Assembly: GCA_046262935.1 (NCBI GenBank)
Contig: JBHELT010000051.1
Location: 1 to 28,151 of the forward strand
Reading direction: 5' to 3'
Length of the DNA: 28,151 bases
Source of the DNA: JBHELT01 sp046262935
GTDB lineage: Bacteria > Actinomycetota > CADDZG01 > JAHWKV01
The notes under the pieces were generated by a model that made no database searches, had not been told where the DNA came from, and saw nothing but the letters and a program-made list of their open reading frames with translations. This document shows, piece after piece, positions 15,859 through 22,931 of this stretch. Numbering within the stretch: position 1 is the first letter of the stretch; every line of letters starts with the position of its first letter. Both the position numbers and the translations under genes were made by a program.

Positions 15859-16692
15859 CTATCGCTCCACTGGTACTCCGACCAACGAGCCGTACTCGGT
15901 CCACGAACCGTCGTAGTTCTTGACGTTGTCGTACCCAAGCAGTTCGCTCAACACGAACCATGTGTGCGAGGAACGCTCGCCGATGCGGCAGTAGGCGATG
16001 GTCTGCTGTTTACCATCCACACCGGCATCGGCATACAGCTTCTTCAAATCATCGAGTGACTTGAAGGTTCCATCTTCGTTAGCCGCCTTGCTCCACGGCA
16101 CGTTGCTAGCTCCGGGTATGTGTCCTGGCACCTGCGCTTGTTCCTGAGGAAGGTGTGGCGGCGCTAGCAATTGACCGGTGAACTCCTCCGGCGAACGCAC
16201 GTCGATGAAGACAGACTTGCCAACTGCACCGATCACCGCGTCGCGCAAGGCCCGCAGCTCTGGTCTGGTTTTCAACGTAAGCGAAGCCTGCGACGGAACG
16301 ATCTCGGGGATCTCGTCAGTCAGCTCACGCGAATCGAGTTCCCACTTCTTGCGTCCACCATCGAGCAGCTTCACGTTATCGAAACCGCGGTACTTAAGGA
16401 GCCAGTATGCGTATGCTGCGAACCAGTTGTTGTTCCCCGCATACAGCACCACCGTGGTTTCGGGTCCGATGCCCGACTCGGCCAGGAGCGACGCAAGTTG
16501 CTGCTCGTCGATGAATTCGCGCCTTAGGGGGTCGTGTAAGTCCTTCGACCAATCCCATGAGATGGCACCTTTGATGTGGCCCTTCTCGTAGAGCGTTGTG
16601 TCCTCATCGACCTCGACGATGCGGATCGATGGATCATCGATGCTCGCTTCGAGTTCGTCTACCGTGATCAATGCCTGCTGCGCCTTGCTCAT
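15859..16692 (-). CDS. thiosulfate/3-mercaptopyruvate sulfurtransferase, tandem rhodanese
   Basis: Moves sulfane sulfur from thiosulfate or mercaptopyruvate to a thiophilic acceptor, 277 aa. There are two rhodanese domains: an inactive N-terminal one (about 8-125, GHIKGAISWDW, no Cys at the loop) and a catalytic C-terminal one (about 145-275) with C235 in CRIGERSS and the HIPGASNVPW structural motif. The CRIGERSSHTWF loop matches the actinobacterial CysA/SseA thiosulfate sulfurtransferases. The start at 16692 (MSKAQQ) has GGAAGG 5 nt upstream; the longer frame to 16809 would overlap the regulator. It sits 34 bp behind the regulator gene and is probably controlled by it. Cyanide detoxification is an alternative role to sulfur supply. 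Confidence 0.9.
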   Translation of the reverse strand: MSKAQQALITVDELEASIDDPSIRIVEVDEDTTLYEKGHIKGAISWDWSKDLHDPLRREFIDEQQLASLLAESGIGPETTVVLYAGNNNWFAAYAYWLLKYRGFDNVKLLDGGRKKWELDSRELTDEIPEIVPSQASLTLKTRPELRALRDAVIGAVGKSVFIDVRSPEEFTGQLLAPPHLPQEQAQVPGHIPGASNVPWSKAANEDGTFKSLDDLKKLYADAGVDGKQQTIAYCRIGERSSHTWFVLSELLGYDNVKNYDGSWTEYGSLVGVPVER

Positions 16693-16726
16693 ACTTGCCT
16701 TCCTTTCCTTTAGTGACGGATCCCCG

Positions 16727-17509
16727 TCAGTCTTCGTTCGCCTTACGGCGGATGACTTCTCTGCATACCGGGTCCCCACGTGCGACCGATAGCTCTGCTT
16801 CAACTTCACTCGGATGCCCGAGGGCAGCCATCGCGCCCTCCTTGAGCGCGGGATCGATTATCGATACGAGGTCCGAGTGTTCGAGCGCGATGTCGCGAAA
16901 CGCGCAATCGGGGGTTTCGATCTCGGCGTAATCATGTTCCAGTCTCAGAACGTGAGCCCCGGGCGAGAATCGCGAAAGTTCCTCGACCAACGCGCGCACC
17001 GCGGCGGCGAAATCCAAACCTCCGCCGCGGTAGCCAAGCACCAACTTCGCACCTTCCTCACGAGCGACCTGTTCGGCGAGCGGATAAAGCGTCTGGGGAT
17101 CCACGTGCTCAACAAGGCGCACCAATATCGCAGCGATCAGGCGGAATGGGTTGGCGCCGCTCGGCGCCAACGGTTCGACTTCGCCGACCAGGAGTTCCGA
17201 TGCCGCAGGGCCTTGCTGACCAGGAGGCGACAGTTCCCAATCCTGCGGAAAGTCCATCTCGCCTTCCCATGTGAAATAGACCTTGGAGGGGCGTCCCTTA
17301 CCCTTGCGGCGCACGCCGGTGGCCAGGAACCCGGCCTCAACCAGCAGATCGAGGTGAGCGCGGGCAACGTTGGAGTGAAGCGAGAACTCGTCGGCTACCT
17401 CTTTCGCCGTCAATGGTTCAGACTTGAGCAGGTGTCCAAGGATGGCCGAGCGAGTAGGCAGAGAAAGCGCTTTGGCTGCTTTTACGGATTGATCGTCGCC
17501 CACGGGCAT
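16727..17509 (-). CDS. ArsR/SufR-like winged-helix transcriptional regulator
   Basis: A 260-aa regulator. Residues 10-75 form an ArsR-type winged helix (LSLPTRSAILGHLLKSEPLT, then ADEFSLHSNVARAHLDLLVEAGFL and the wing RRKGKGRPSKVY). The C-terminal half resembles the effector part of SufR-like regulators (CAFRDIALEHSDLVSIIDPALKEGAMAALG). It has only two Cys, C202 and C249, where Fe-S SufR proteins have more. If it binds a cluster, it must do so as a dimer or with other ligands. GGGAGGT gives a good start. The rhodanese gene follows 34 bp later. A 10-mer in its promoter also occurs in the suf promoter, so it may regulate itself and suf. Sulfide or persulfide sensing is an alternative, given its partner. 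Confidence 0.8.
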   Translation of the reverse strand: MPVGDDQSVKAAKALSLPTRSAILGHLLKSEPLTAKEVADEFSLHSNVARAHLDLLVEAGFLATGVRRKGKGRPSKVYFTWEGEMDFPQDWELSPPGQQGPAASELLVGEVEPLAPSGANPFRLIAAILVRLVEHVDPQTLYPLAEQVAREEGAKLVLGYRGGGLDFAAAVRALVEELSRFSPGAHVLRLEHDYAEIETPDCAFRDIALEHSDLVSIIDPALKEGAMAALGHPSEVEAELSVARGDPVCREVIRRKANED

Positions 17510-17532
17510 AGATACCTCCCTTCGTTCAGGAG

Positions 17533-17549
17533 TACCCTAACCGATTAAA
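17533..17549 (-). promoter_or_regulatory. regulator promoter with candidate operator GGTTAGGGTA
   Basis: Minus strand: TTTAAT (17549-17544) is a fair -10, and GGTTAGGGTA (17542-17533) follows directly, covering the expected transcription start. The other arm, CTCCTGAAC, is only a degenerate match to a palindrome. The same 10-mer in the same orientation is found at the suf operon. The position fits autorepression. Confidence 0.45.
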
Positions 17550-17579
17550 TCCTTTTTGCAAGTGGTAAACAGGTTTTAT

Positions 17580-19076
17580 TCAGTTGGTCGTTACGTTCAG
17601 GGATTGGCGGCCTTTCGGGAAGCACCCCTTTGGCTCACTCACGCGGATAGTTGCCTGATCCAACCACCCAGCCGACGGAACGGTTGAATCAACCGTGAGG
17701 CCCGCGACGACATCGCGGGCCTTGGCCTTTGGATCTTGTGTGTTGAACATCCAATCGGGATCCCATATCGCACCGAAACCGATCAGGCCGGTATTGGTCC
17801 GCGCCGCCACGACCCACTGTCCGGGGGGAGGTTTCTCGTGACACAATCGCCGATACTCGTCGGGCCTCAACAGCGTGATCGAGACAACCGCCCTAGGGAT
17901 GACTTCATCGTCGGCGATCGGCTGGGAATGGCACTCGATACTGCCACCGAAAGCGATACTGCCAGCGGGCGCGATGCGGCAACGGTCTGCGCCGACAGCC
18001 AGCCCCATCAACCGGTACCAGGGATACGCGAGCCTCATCGACGGCCATGCGTCAAGCAACTTTCCAGCCCGATCTTTGAACACGAACCTCAAAGGCTGGT
18101 GGGGAACGGGTATGTCGACTACACCAGAGTGATCTCGCGTATCCATCAACAGTGACGGGCGAGCGTAAGCGGCAGACTCATGAATCACGTTCTTCGTGGA
18201 CCCGTCGACCATCGTTATCGCGATCGTGCGAGTTGACTTGGGTGCGACGATCAATGAGAAACCCTGCGCTGGGACCCAGCAGTTGTAGAGCACGTCCCAG
18301 GCAGGCACCGCCGCGACGGGAGGCCGGAAGCACGCATCGGGCAGGTCCATCGCGACTTGGGCGGATGACTGAGTAGCGCCCAAAGAGGGATCGAAGGATG
18401 GCTGTTGAAGATAGACCTGTCCAGTTAGCCTAGAAGTCGGGACGCTAGCTGGTTCCCAATGCCATCTGCCTTTCCTTACCTGAAAGATGACCAGGCCTCG
18501 CCCATCTCCGGGCCACGAAACGTTGTTCGGGAAGACGAACCACGCATCTCTTCCACGCTCGTAACCAGCCATGATCTTGGCGTCGTCGGGCGCAGCCTGC
18601 AAGGCTGCACCTTCGGCTGAGCCACGCTGCGAAAGGAGTACTAACGGCACCACCAACGCGGCAACGACGGCCAATGCCTGATAACCCCGAGATGTCACGG
18701 GAAACATATTGTCTCCCCGCATCGCCAACCAGCCCGCAGCAAAACCAACCAACAGGATCAAAGCCGCCCCCAAGACAGAACCGCGGACCGTGGCAGAACC
18801 GATAGCCATCGGAAGTGTGAACAATGCACCCAGCCAGACGGTGCGCAACCTCGATGCTCGCGAGATCACGAAGTCAACCACGAAGACGATGGAGATCCAG
18901 CCAGCGAATGGTCCGAAGCCGTTGACCTGCATGCCCCGGCCATGAGTGGTGATGAGACTGATAACGCTGAACGCGTAAGGGATGGCCAGCGCGATAAGTC
19001 CTGAGACCAAGGCCCTTACTATCGAAGCAGATCGCTCTTCGGTTACGCCCGACGTCAGTATTTCCTGGGTCAACAT
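17580..19076 (-). CDS. membrane protein of unknown function, five helices plus large external domain
   Basis: I do not recognise this 498-aa protein. Five hydrophobic segments (about 20-43, 52-73, 79-97, 99-118, 131-149) are followed by some 350 residues without membrane segments. With an internal N-terminus and five helices, that domain would lie outside the cell. It contains six Cys, in the local contexts DAC, YNC, DRC, IEC, RLC and KGC. An even number in an exported domain suggests disulfides. No catalytic motif is apparent. It is divergent from the TudS-DUF1722 gene across 71 bp. The start has no Shine-Dalgarno, but TAGGCT lies 6 nt before the ATG, the layout of a leaderless transcript. 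Confidence 0.75.
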   Translation of the reverse strand: MLTQEILTSGVTEERSASIVRALVSGLIALAIPYAFSVISLITTHGRGMQVNGFGPFAGWISIVFVVDFVISRASRLRTVWLGALFTLPMAIGSATVRGSVLGAALILLVGFAAGWLAMRGDNMFPVTSRGYQALAVVAALVVPLVLLSQRGSAEGAALQAAPDDAKIMAGYERGRDAWFVFPNNVSWPGDGRGLVIFQVRKGRWHWEPASVPTSRLTGQVYLQQPSFDPSLGATQSSAQVAMDLPDACFRPPVAAVPAWDVLYNCWVPAQGFSLIVAPKSTRTIAITMVDGSTKNVIHESAAYARPSLLMDTRDHSGVVDIPVPHQPLRFVFKDRAGKLLDAWPSMRLAYPWYRLMGLAVGADRCRIAPAGSIAFGGSIECHSQPIADDEVIPRAVVSITLLRPDEYRRLCHEKPPPGQWVVAARTNTGLIGFGAIWDPDWMFNTQDPKAKARDVVAGLTVDSTVPSAGWLDQATIRVSEPKGCFPKGRQSLNVTTN

Positions 19077-19082
19077 GATCTA

Positions 19083-19088
19083 AGCCTA
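19083..19088 (-). promoter_or_regulatory. -10 of a probable leaderless transcript for the membrane protein
   Basis: TAGGCT (minus strand) ends 6 nt before the ATG at 19076. TTCTTC stands 17 bp upstream as a weak -35. A -10 at this distance puts the first mRNA base at the start codon. Confidence 0.45.
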
Positions 19089-19135
19089 CCTGGAGGGACG
19101 CAAAGGAAGAAGGCACCGATGCCTCGATAGGCGGC

Positions 19136-19141
19136 TAGGCT
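19136..19141 (+). promoter_or_regulatory. -10 of a probable leaderless transcript for the TudS-like gene
   Basis: TAGGCT ends 6 nt before the ATG at 19148, mirroring the element in front of the divergent gene. No Shine-Dalgarno is seen. No good -35 at 17-18 bp. Confidence 0.45.
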
Positions 19142-19147
19142 TGGGTC

Positions 19148-20107
19148 ATGTCTTTCAAAGAACTCAGGCCGGTCATCGGGATCTCATCTTGCCTGATGGG
19201 CAAGGACGTTCGCTACGATGGCGACAACAAACTCGACCCCGAGTTGATGCACGCATGGGGCCCCCACGTCGAGTGGGTAGGCGTTTGCCCTGAAGCTGAA
19301 GTCGGAATGGGGGTCCCCCGAGAGCCCGTAGGCCTTCGCGCTGCATCATCTTCGACCTTGGAAAGCGCCGTGCTGGGGCCGCTCATGATCGGCAACACCT
19401 CGGGCGAGGACTGGACGGATCGGATGAACACCTATGCAGCGCGCCGCGCCGAGGAACTGGCGGGCCGTGAACTTTGGGGCTACGTGGTGAAGGCGCGCTC
19501 CCCAAGCTGCGGACCTTTGGTCGATGTGCAGGGGGGCCCCAAGGCGGCCGGCTTGTTCACCGCGGCTCTCGCAAAACGGTTGCCGTTCTTGCCGATCGCC
19601 GACGAGGAAGAACTGGCCAACCCTGAAAGGCGCGACGCTTTCATCCGCCGTGTGTTCGCTTATCAGCGGCTTCGGTGGTTCTTCTCTAAGGACAGAAGCG
19701 TTGGCCAACTCGTCATGTTTCATTCGCAGAGCCGCCTCGAATTGAACGTCCACTCGCGCAAAGCCTTCAAAGAGTTAAGTGAGCTCATCGACAACAGCCG
19801 GGACATGCCTTGGGATGAGTTAAGCGCCTCGTACCAAGAAGGCTTCACCCATGCGATGCTCGCCAAACCAACAAGGGCCAAGCATCAGAGCGCTCTTCAG
19901 CACGTCGCCACGAAACTGGACCTCACAACCGAGCAGAAGGAAGATCTGGACACCGCCATCGGAGATTACGCGAACGCCCGAGTGCCGCTACTGCAGCCGC
20001 TCGCCATCGCCATCCACTACGTTGCAACGCAGCAAACCCCGAGCCTTGATGGACAAAGTTACCTCGACCCGCATCCGGCGATGCTGTCGATGCTCAACCA
20101 CGCTTAG
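19148..20107 (+). CDS. DUF523 (TudS-like) - DUF1722 protein, YbgA type
   Basis: A 319-aa two-domain protein. Residues 1-150 are DUF523 and the rest, about 165-305, is DUF1722 (YQRLRWFFSKDRSVGQLVMFHS). The DUF523 enzyme TudS is a [4Fe-4S] thiouracil desulfidase whose cluster is held by three Cys. Their counterparts here are C15 (GISSCLMGKDVRYDG), C47 (VGVCPEAEVGMGVPREP) and C121 (KARSPSCG). A desulfidase acting on a thiolated uracil or nucleoside is therefore the best guess, with substrate unproven. DUF1722 has no settled function. Two neighbours make sense: the SUF operon, convergent 5 bp away, could build its cluster, and ThiI elsewhere in the window makes the thiouridine that such enzymes could remove. 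Probably leaderless. Confidence 0.85.
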   Translation: MSFKELRPVIGISSCLMGKDVRYDGDNKLDPELMHAWGPHVEWVGVCPEAEVGMGVPREPVGLRAASSSTLESAVLGPLMIGNTSGEDWTDRMNTYAARRAEELAGRELWGYVVKARSPSCGPLVDVQGGPKAAGLFTAALAKRLPFLPIADEEELANPERRDAFIRRVFAYQRLRWFFSKDRSVGQLVMFHSQSRLELNVHSRKAFKELSELIDNSRDMPWDELSASYQEGFTHAMLAKPTRAKHQSALQHVATKLDLTTEQKEDLDTAIGDYANARVPLLQPLAIAIHYVATQQTPSLDGQSYLDPHPAMLSMLNHA

Positions 20108-20112
20108 CTAAG

Positions 20113-20553
20113 CTAGTCGCCGCGTTTTTCGTGATAAGTCTTAAGGCCCTCAAGGAAAGTGTTCCAGCCCAGCAAGGCGCATTTGATGCGCACTGGATAT
20201 TTCTGAACGCCTTGCAGCGCGATCAAGTCGCCGAGTGACTCAGGATCTTCGGGGTTATCACCGGTCATCATCTTTTTGAATGTCTTAGCGAGCCCTTCGG
20301 CATCTTCAACCGACAGGCCCTTCAGTTTCTCGGTCATCATCGAGACCGACGCCTGCGATATCGAGCAACCTTTGCCTTCGAACCCGACCCTGATGACTTT
20401 GTTGTCTTCGATCTCGACGAAGAGATCGATCTCGTCGCCGCACAAAGGATTATCGCGATGCAAGTGCACATCGGCATCCTCTATCCGTCCGCGGTTGCGT
20501 GGCGCGCGATAATGATCGAGGATCACTTCCTTGTAGAGTTCGTCGAGACTCAA
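20113..20553 (-). CDS. sufU: SufU, zinc-dependent sulfurtransferase / scaffold of SUF
   Basis: Takes persulfide sulfur from SufS and hands it to the SufBCD scaffold; 146 aa. The zinc-site residues of Bacillus SufU are conserved with an offset of 3: C38 and D40 (NPLCGD), C63 (GKGCSIS) and C125 (RIKCALLGW). The roughly 20-residue insertion before the third Cys that separates SufU from IscU is present (TGDNPEDPESLGDL region). Last gene of the suf operon; its ATG overlaps the sufS stop (ATGA). It is convergent with the TudS-like gene, with only 5 bp between, and CTTAGCTAAG there is a perfect 10-bp palindrome. Confidence 0.95.
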   Translation of the reverse strand: MSLDELYKEVILDHYRAPRNRGRIEDADVHLHRDNPLCGDEIDLFVEIEDNKVIRVGFEGKGCSISQASVSMMTEKLKGLSVEDAEGLAKTFKKMMTGDNPEDPESLGDLIALQGVQKYPVRIKCALLGWNTFLEGLKTYHEKRGD

Positions 20554-21818
20554 AGGATCAAGCCTCCTTCAGCGAATGTCTTTTGGGTACCAACCAGAGC
20601 CTCGGCCAGACGGTCGATGTCAGATTCGGTGTTGTAGATGTAGAAACTGGCCCTGGTTGTTGCGGGAACATCTAGTTTGCGCATCAACGGCTTGGCACAA
20701 TGATGTCCTGCACGAACAGCGACCCCGAAACTATCGCAGATGGTCCCAACGTCATGAGCGTGTATGTCGCCGAGGGTGAATGAGACGAGGCCCCCCTTGA
20801 GGGCCGGGTCCTTGGGGCCGTAGATGATGATGTCGCTGATCTCCCCAAGGCGCTGCAGGGCATACCTCGTCAATGCAACCTCGTGTTCGTGGATCGCCTT
20901 CATGCCGATAGCGTCCAGGTAATCGATCGCGGCGCCGAGCCCGATCGCTTGCGCGAAAGGTGGCGTGCCAGCCTCGAACTTGTACGGGATCTCGTTGTAG
21001 GTAGCACGATCGATCCAAACATCCAAGATCATCTCGCCGCCTCCATGGAACGGGTGCATCGCCTCCAAGATCTCCGGGCGACCCCATACGAATCCGATGC
21101 CTGTAGGAGCACACATCTTGTGACCTGTACCAACGTAGAAGTCGCATCCGAGAGCGACGACATCGACAGGCATGTGCGGCACGGCTTGCGCGCCGTCGCA
21201 AACAACGATGGCCCCTGCATCGTGGGCCAGCTCGGCGAACTGAGCGACCGGGTTGATCGTACCGAGAACGTTGGAGACGTGAGTGATAGCCAGCACCTTG
21301 GTGCGACTCGTGATCAAACGCTTGGCCTCTGCGAGATCAAGGAAGCCATCGGGACTAACAGGGATCGCCTTGAGGCTCGCGCCGGTGTCGGCGCATGCTA
21401 ACTGCCAGGACACCAGATTGGAGTGATGTTCCATCTCAGTAACGAGGACTTCGTCGCCCTCAGTCAGATGGTGACGACCCCACGCGTATGCGATCAGGTT
21501 CAGACCTTCGGTGGCAGACTTGGTGAAGATGATCGAGCGCGCCTCGGGGGCCCCGATCAGATCGGCAACCTTCTGACGCGCGCCTTCATATAAAACCGTC
21601 GCACGTTCTCCGAGCGTGTGCACAGAACGATGCACGTTGGCATTGTCTTCCTCATAGAAACGAGTTAGCTCGTCTATCACAGCGCGCGGCCGTTGTGACG
21701 TGGCGCCATTGTCGAGGTAAACAAGGGGATGGCCGTTGACCTCCTGGTCCAAGACCGGGAAGTCCTTCTTTATCCGTGCGGCATCCATCATCTGCTCCAT
21801 CTTACCTTCGTGGCTCAT
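20550..21818 (-). CDS. sufS: cysteine desulfurase SufS
   Basis: PLP enzyme that removes sulfur from cysteine as enzyme-bound persulfide, 422 aa. The PLP lysine is K234 (GTGHKMCAPTGIGF) and the persulfide-forming Cys is C374 (VRAGHHCAKP). DNGATSQRP (36-44) and EHHSN (130-134) are also typical of group II desulfurases. I start at 21818 (MSHEGK): GAAGGT lies 6 nt upstream and the sufC stop ends 1 nt before. The open frame reaches 21920, but that would overlap sufC by 100 bp. A start at M7 is also possible. Works with SufU in the same operon, and could also supply the short ThiI. Confidence 0.95.
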   Translation of the reverse strand: MSHEGKMEQMMDAARIKKDFPVLDQEVNGHPLVYLDNGATSQRPRAVIDELTRFYEEDNANVHRSVHTLGERATVLYEGARQKVADLIGAPEARSIIFTKSATEGLNLIAYAWGRHHLTEGDEVLVTEMEHHSNLVSWQLACADTGASLKAIPVSPDGFLDLAEAKRLITSRTKVLAITHVSNVLGTINPVAQFAELAHDAGAIVVCDGAQAVPHMPVDVVALGCDFYVGTGHKMCAPTGIGFVWGRPEILEAMHPFHGGGEMILDVWIDRATYNEIPYKFEAGTPPFAQAIGLGAAIDYLDAIGMKAIHEHEVALTRYALQRLGEISDIIIYGPKDPALKGGLVSFTLGDIHAHDVGTICDSFGVAVRAGHHCAKPLMRKLDVPATTRASFYIYNTESDIDRLAEALVGTQKTFAEGGLIL

Positions 21819-21819
21819 C

Positions 21820-22605
21820 TCAACCTTCGTCGGAGATCTCTTCGCCCTCCGGGATACCGAGTTCGGTGCGGAACTGGTCGTAGCCTTTGGCTTCGAGGTC
21901 GAGCGCCAGGTCTTTTCCACCCGAGCGAACTATCCGGCCCCCGATCAGGACGTGCACGAAGCCGGGCTCGATATAGGTGAGCAGTCTTTGGTAATGAGTG
22001 ATCACCAACATGCCGCGGGTTTCGTTGTGCACTTTCTTCACCCCGTCGGAAACTTCGCGCAGTGCATCGATGTCGAGGCCAGTGTCGGTCTCGTCGAGGA
22101 TAGCCAGTTCCGGATCGAGCACTGCCATCTGCAGAACCTCGGCTCGTTTTCGCTCGCCGCCAGAGAAACCTGAATTGACATAACGGCTGATCATCTCTTC
22201 TTTGACGTCGAGCATGTCCATCTTGGTTTGAAGGTACTTGCGAAACTCGAGGGGGCCGAGTTGAGTCTGCGCGTGGACAGCGTTGTAAGCGGTTCGCAAG
22301 AAGTTCACCACCGATACACCAGGGATCTCGGTTGGGTATTGGAATGCCAGGAATACGCCGCGGCGTGCCCTTTCGTCAACCGATAACTGCGAGATGTCCT
22401 CGCCCTTGTAGATCACGCGGCCTTTGGTTACTTCGTAGCCAGGTTTGCCCATCAATATGTTGGCTAGCGTCGACTTGCCAGACCCGTTGGGGCCCATGAT
22501 GGCATGGATCTCGCCCGGCGCGATCTTGAGGTCGATGCCCTTGAGAATCTGCTTCGACTCGACCTTGGCATGCAAGTCTTCGATGATAAGGATGGGTTCG
22601 GTCAT
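21820..22605 (-). CDS. sufC: SufC, ATPase of the SufBCD scaffold
   Basis: Soluble ABC-type ATPase that drives cluster assembly on SufBD, 261 aa. Walker A is GPNGSGKST (38-46), the signature SGGERKRAE, and Walker B LAILDETDTGLDID, with the Asp-Thr-Asp context characteristic of SufC. The start overlaps the Rieske stop by ATGA. Confidence 0.96.
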   Translation of the reverse strand: MTEPILIIEDLHAKVESKQILKGIDLKIAPGEIHAIMGPNGSGKSTLANILMGKPGYEVTKGRVIYKGEDISQLSVDERARRGVFLAFQYPTEIPGVSVVNFLRTAYNAVHAQTQLGPLEFRKYLQTKMDMLDVKEEMISRYVNSGFSGGERKRAEVLQMAVLDPELAILDETDTGLDIDALREVSDGVKKVHNETRGMLVITHYQRLLTYIEPGFVHVLIGGRIVRSGGKDLALDLEAKGYDQFRTELGIPEGEEISDEG

Positions 22606-22931
22606 GTCAGCTCTGGCTCCTTGGGTCCTTTGAGATATATGTGTCCATCTTCGATCTTGACGTCATAAGTGGCAACAGGTTGCGTCGCGGGTGGGTTCAA
22701 CACCTCGCCCGTTCTGAGCGAGAACTTCGAACCGTGCTGCGGGCATTCGACGGTTTCGCTGTCGATCCAACCATCGGAGAGATTGACGTACTGGTGAGAG
22801 CAGATATCGCTCAGGGCAAGCACTTCGCCGCCGACATTGGCAACCACGACATCTTCTTCATCGACCTCGACCTTCTTCATCGAACCAGCCGACAGTTCGT
22901 TGGCGGCAACGACCTTCACCCAATCGCTCAT
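22602..22931 (-). CDS. Rieske [2Fe-2S] protein within the suf operon
   Basis: A 109-aa Rieske-type ferredoxin, like the small ferredoxin subunits of ring-hydroxylating dioxygenases. Cluster ligands are C44 and H46 (CSHQYVNLS) and C63 and H66 (CPQHGSKF). It overlaps both neighbours by four bases and so is translated with sufD and sufC. A Rieske gene at this place is recurrent in actinobacterial suf operons. Its role, perhaps electrons for cluster assembly or repair, is not established as far as I know. Confidence 0.93.
   Translation of the reverse strand: MSDWVKVVAANELSAGSMKKVEVDEEDVVVANVGGEVLALSDICSHQYVNLSDGWIDSETVECPQHGSKFSLRTGEVLNPPATQPVATYDVKIEDGHIYLKGPKEPELT

Noticed and set aside
15730..16059. 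Plus-strand frame at the permease-rhodanese junction
   Set aside because: Antisense to the rhodanese active-site region and lacks any family resemblance.
16693..16809. N-terminal extension of the rhodanese
   Set aside because: It overlaps the regulator coding region; the ATG at 16692 has GGAAGG at the right spacing.
21819..21920. N-terminal extension of SufS
   Set aside because: Low-complexity basic sequence that is out-of-frame sufC; family proteins start near MEQMMDAARIKKDFP.
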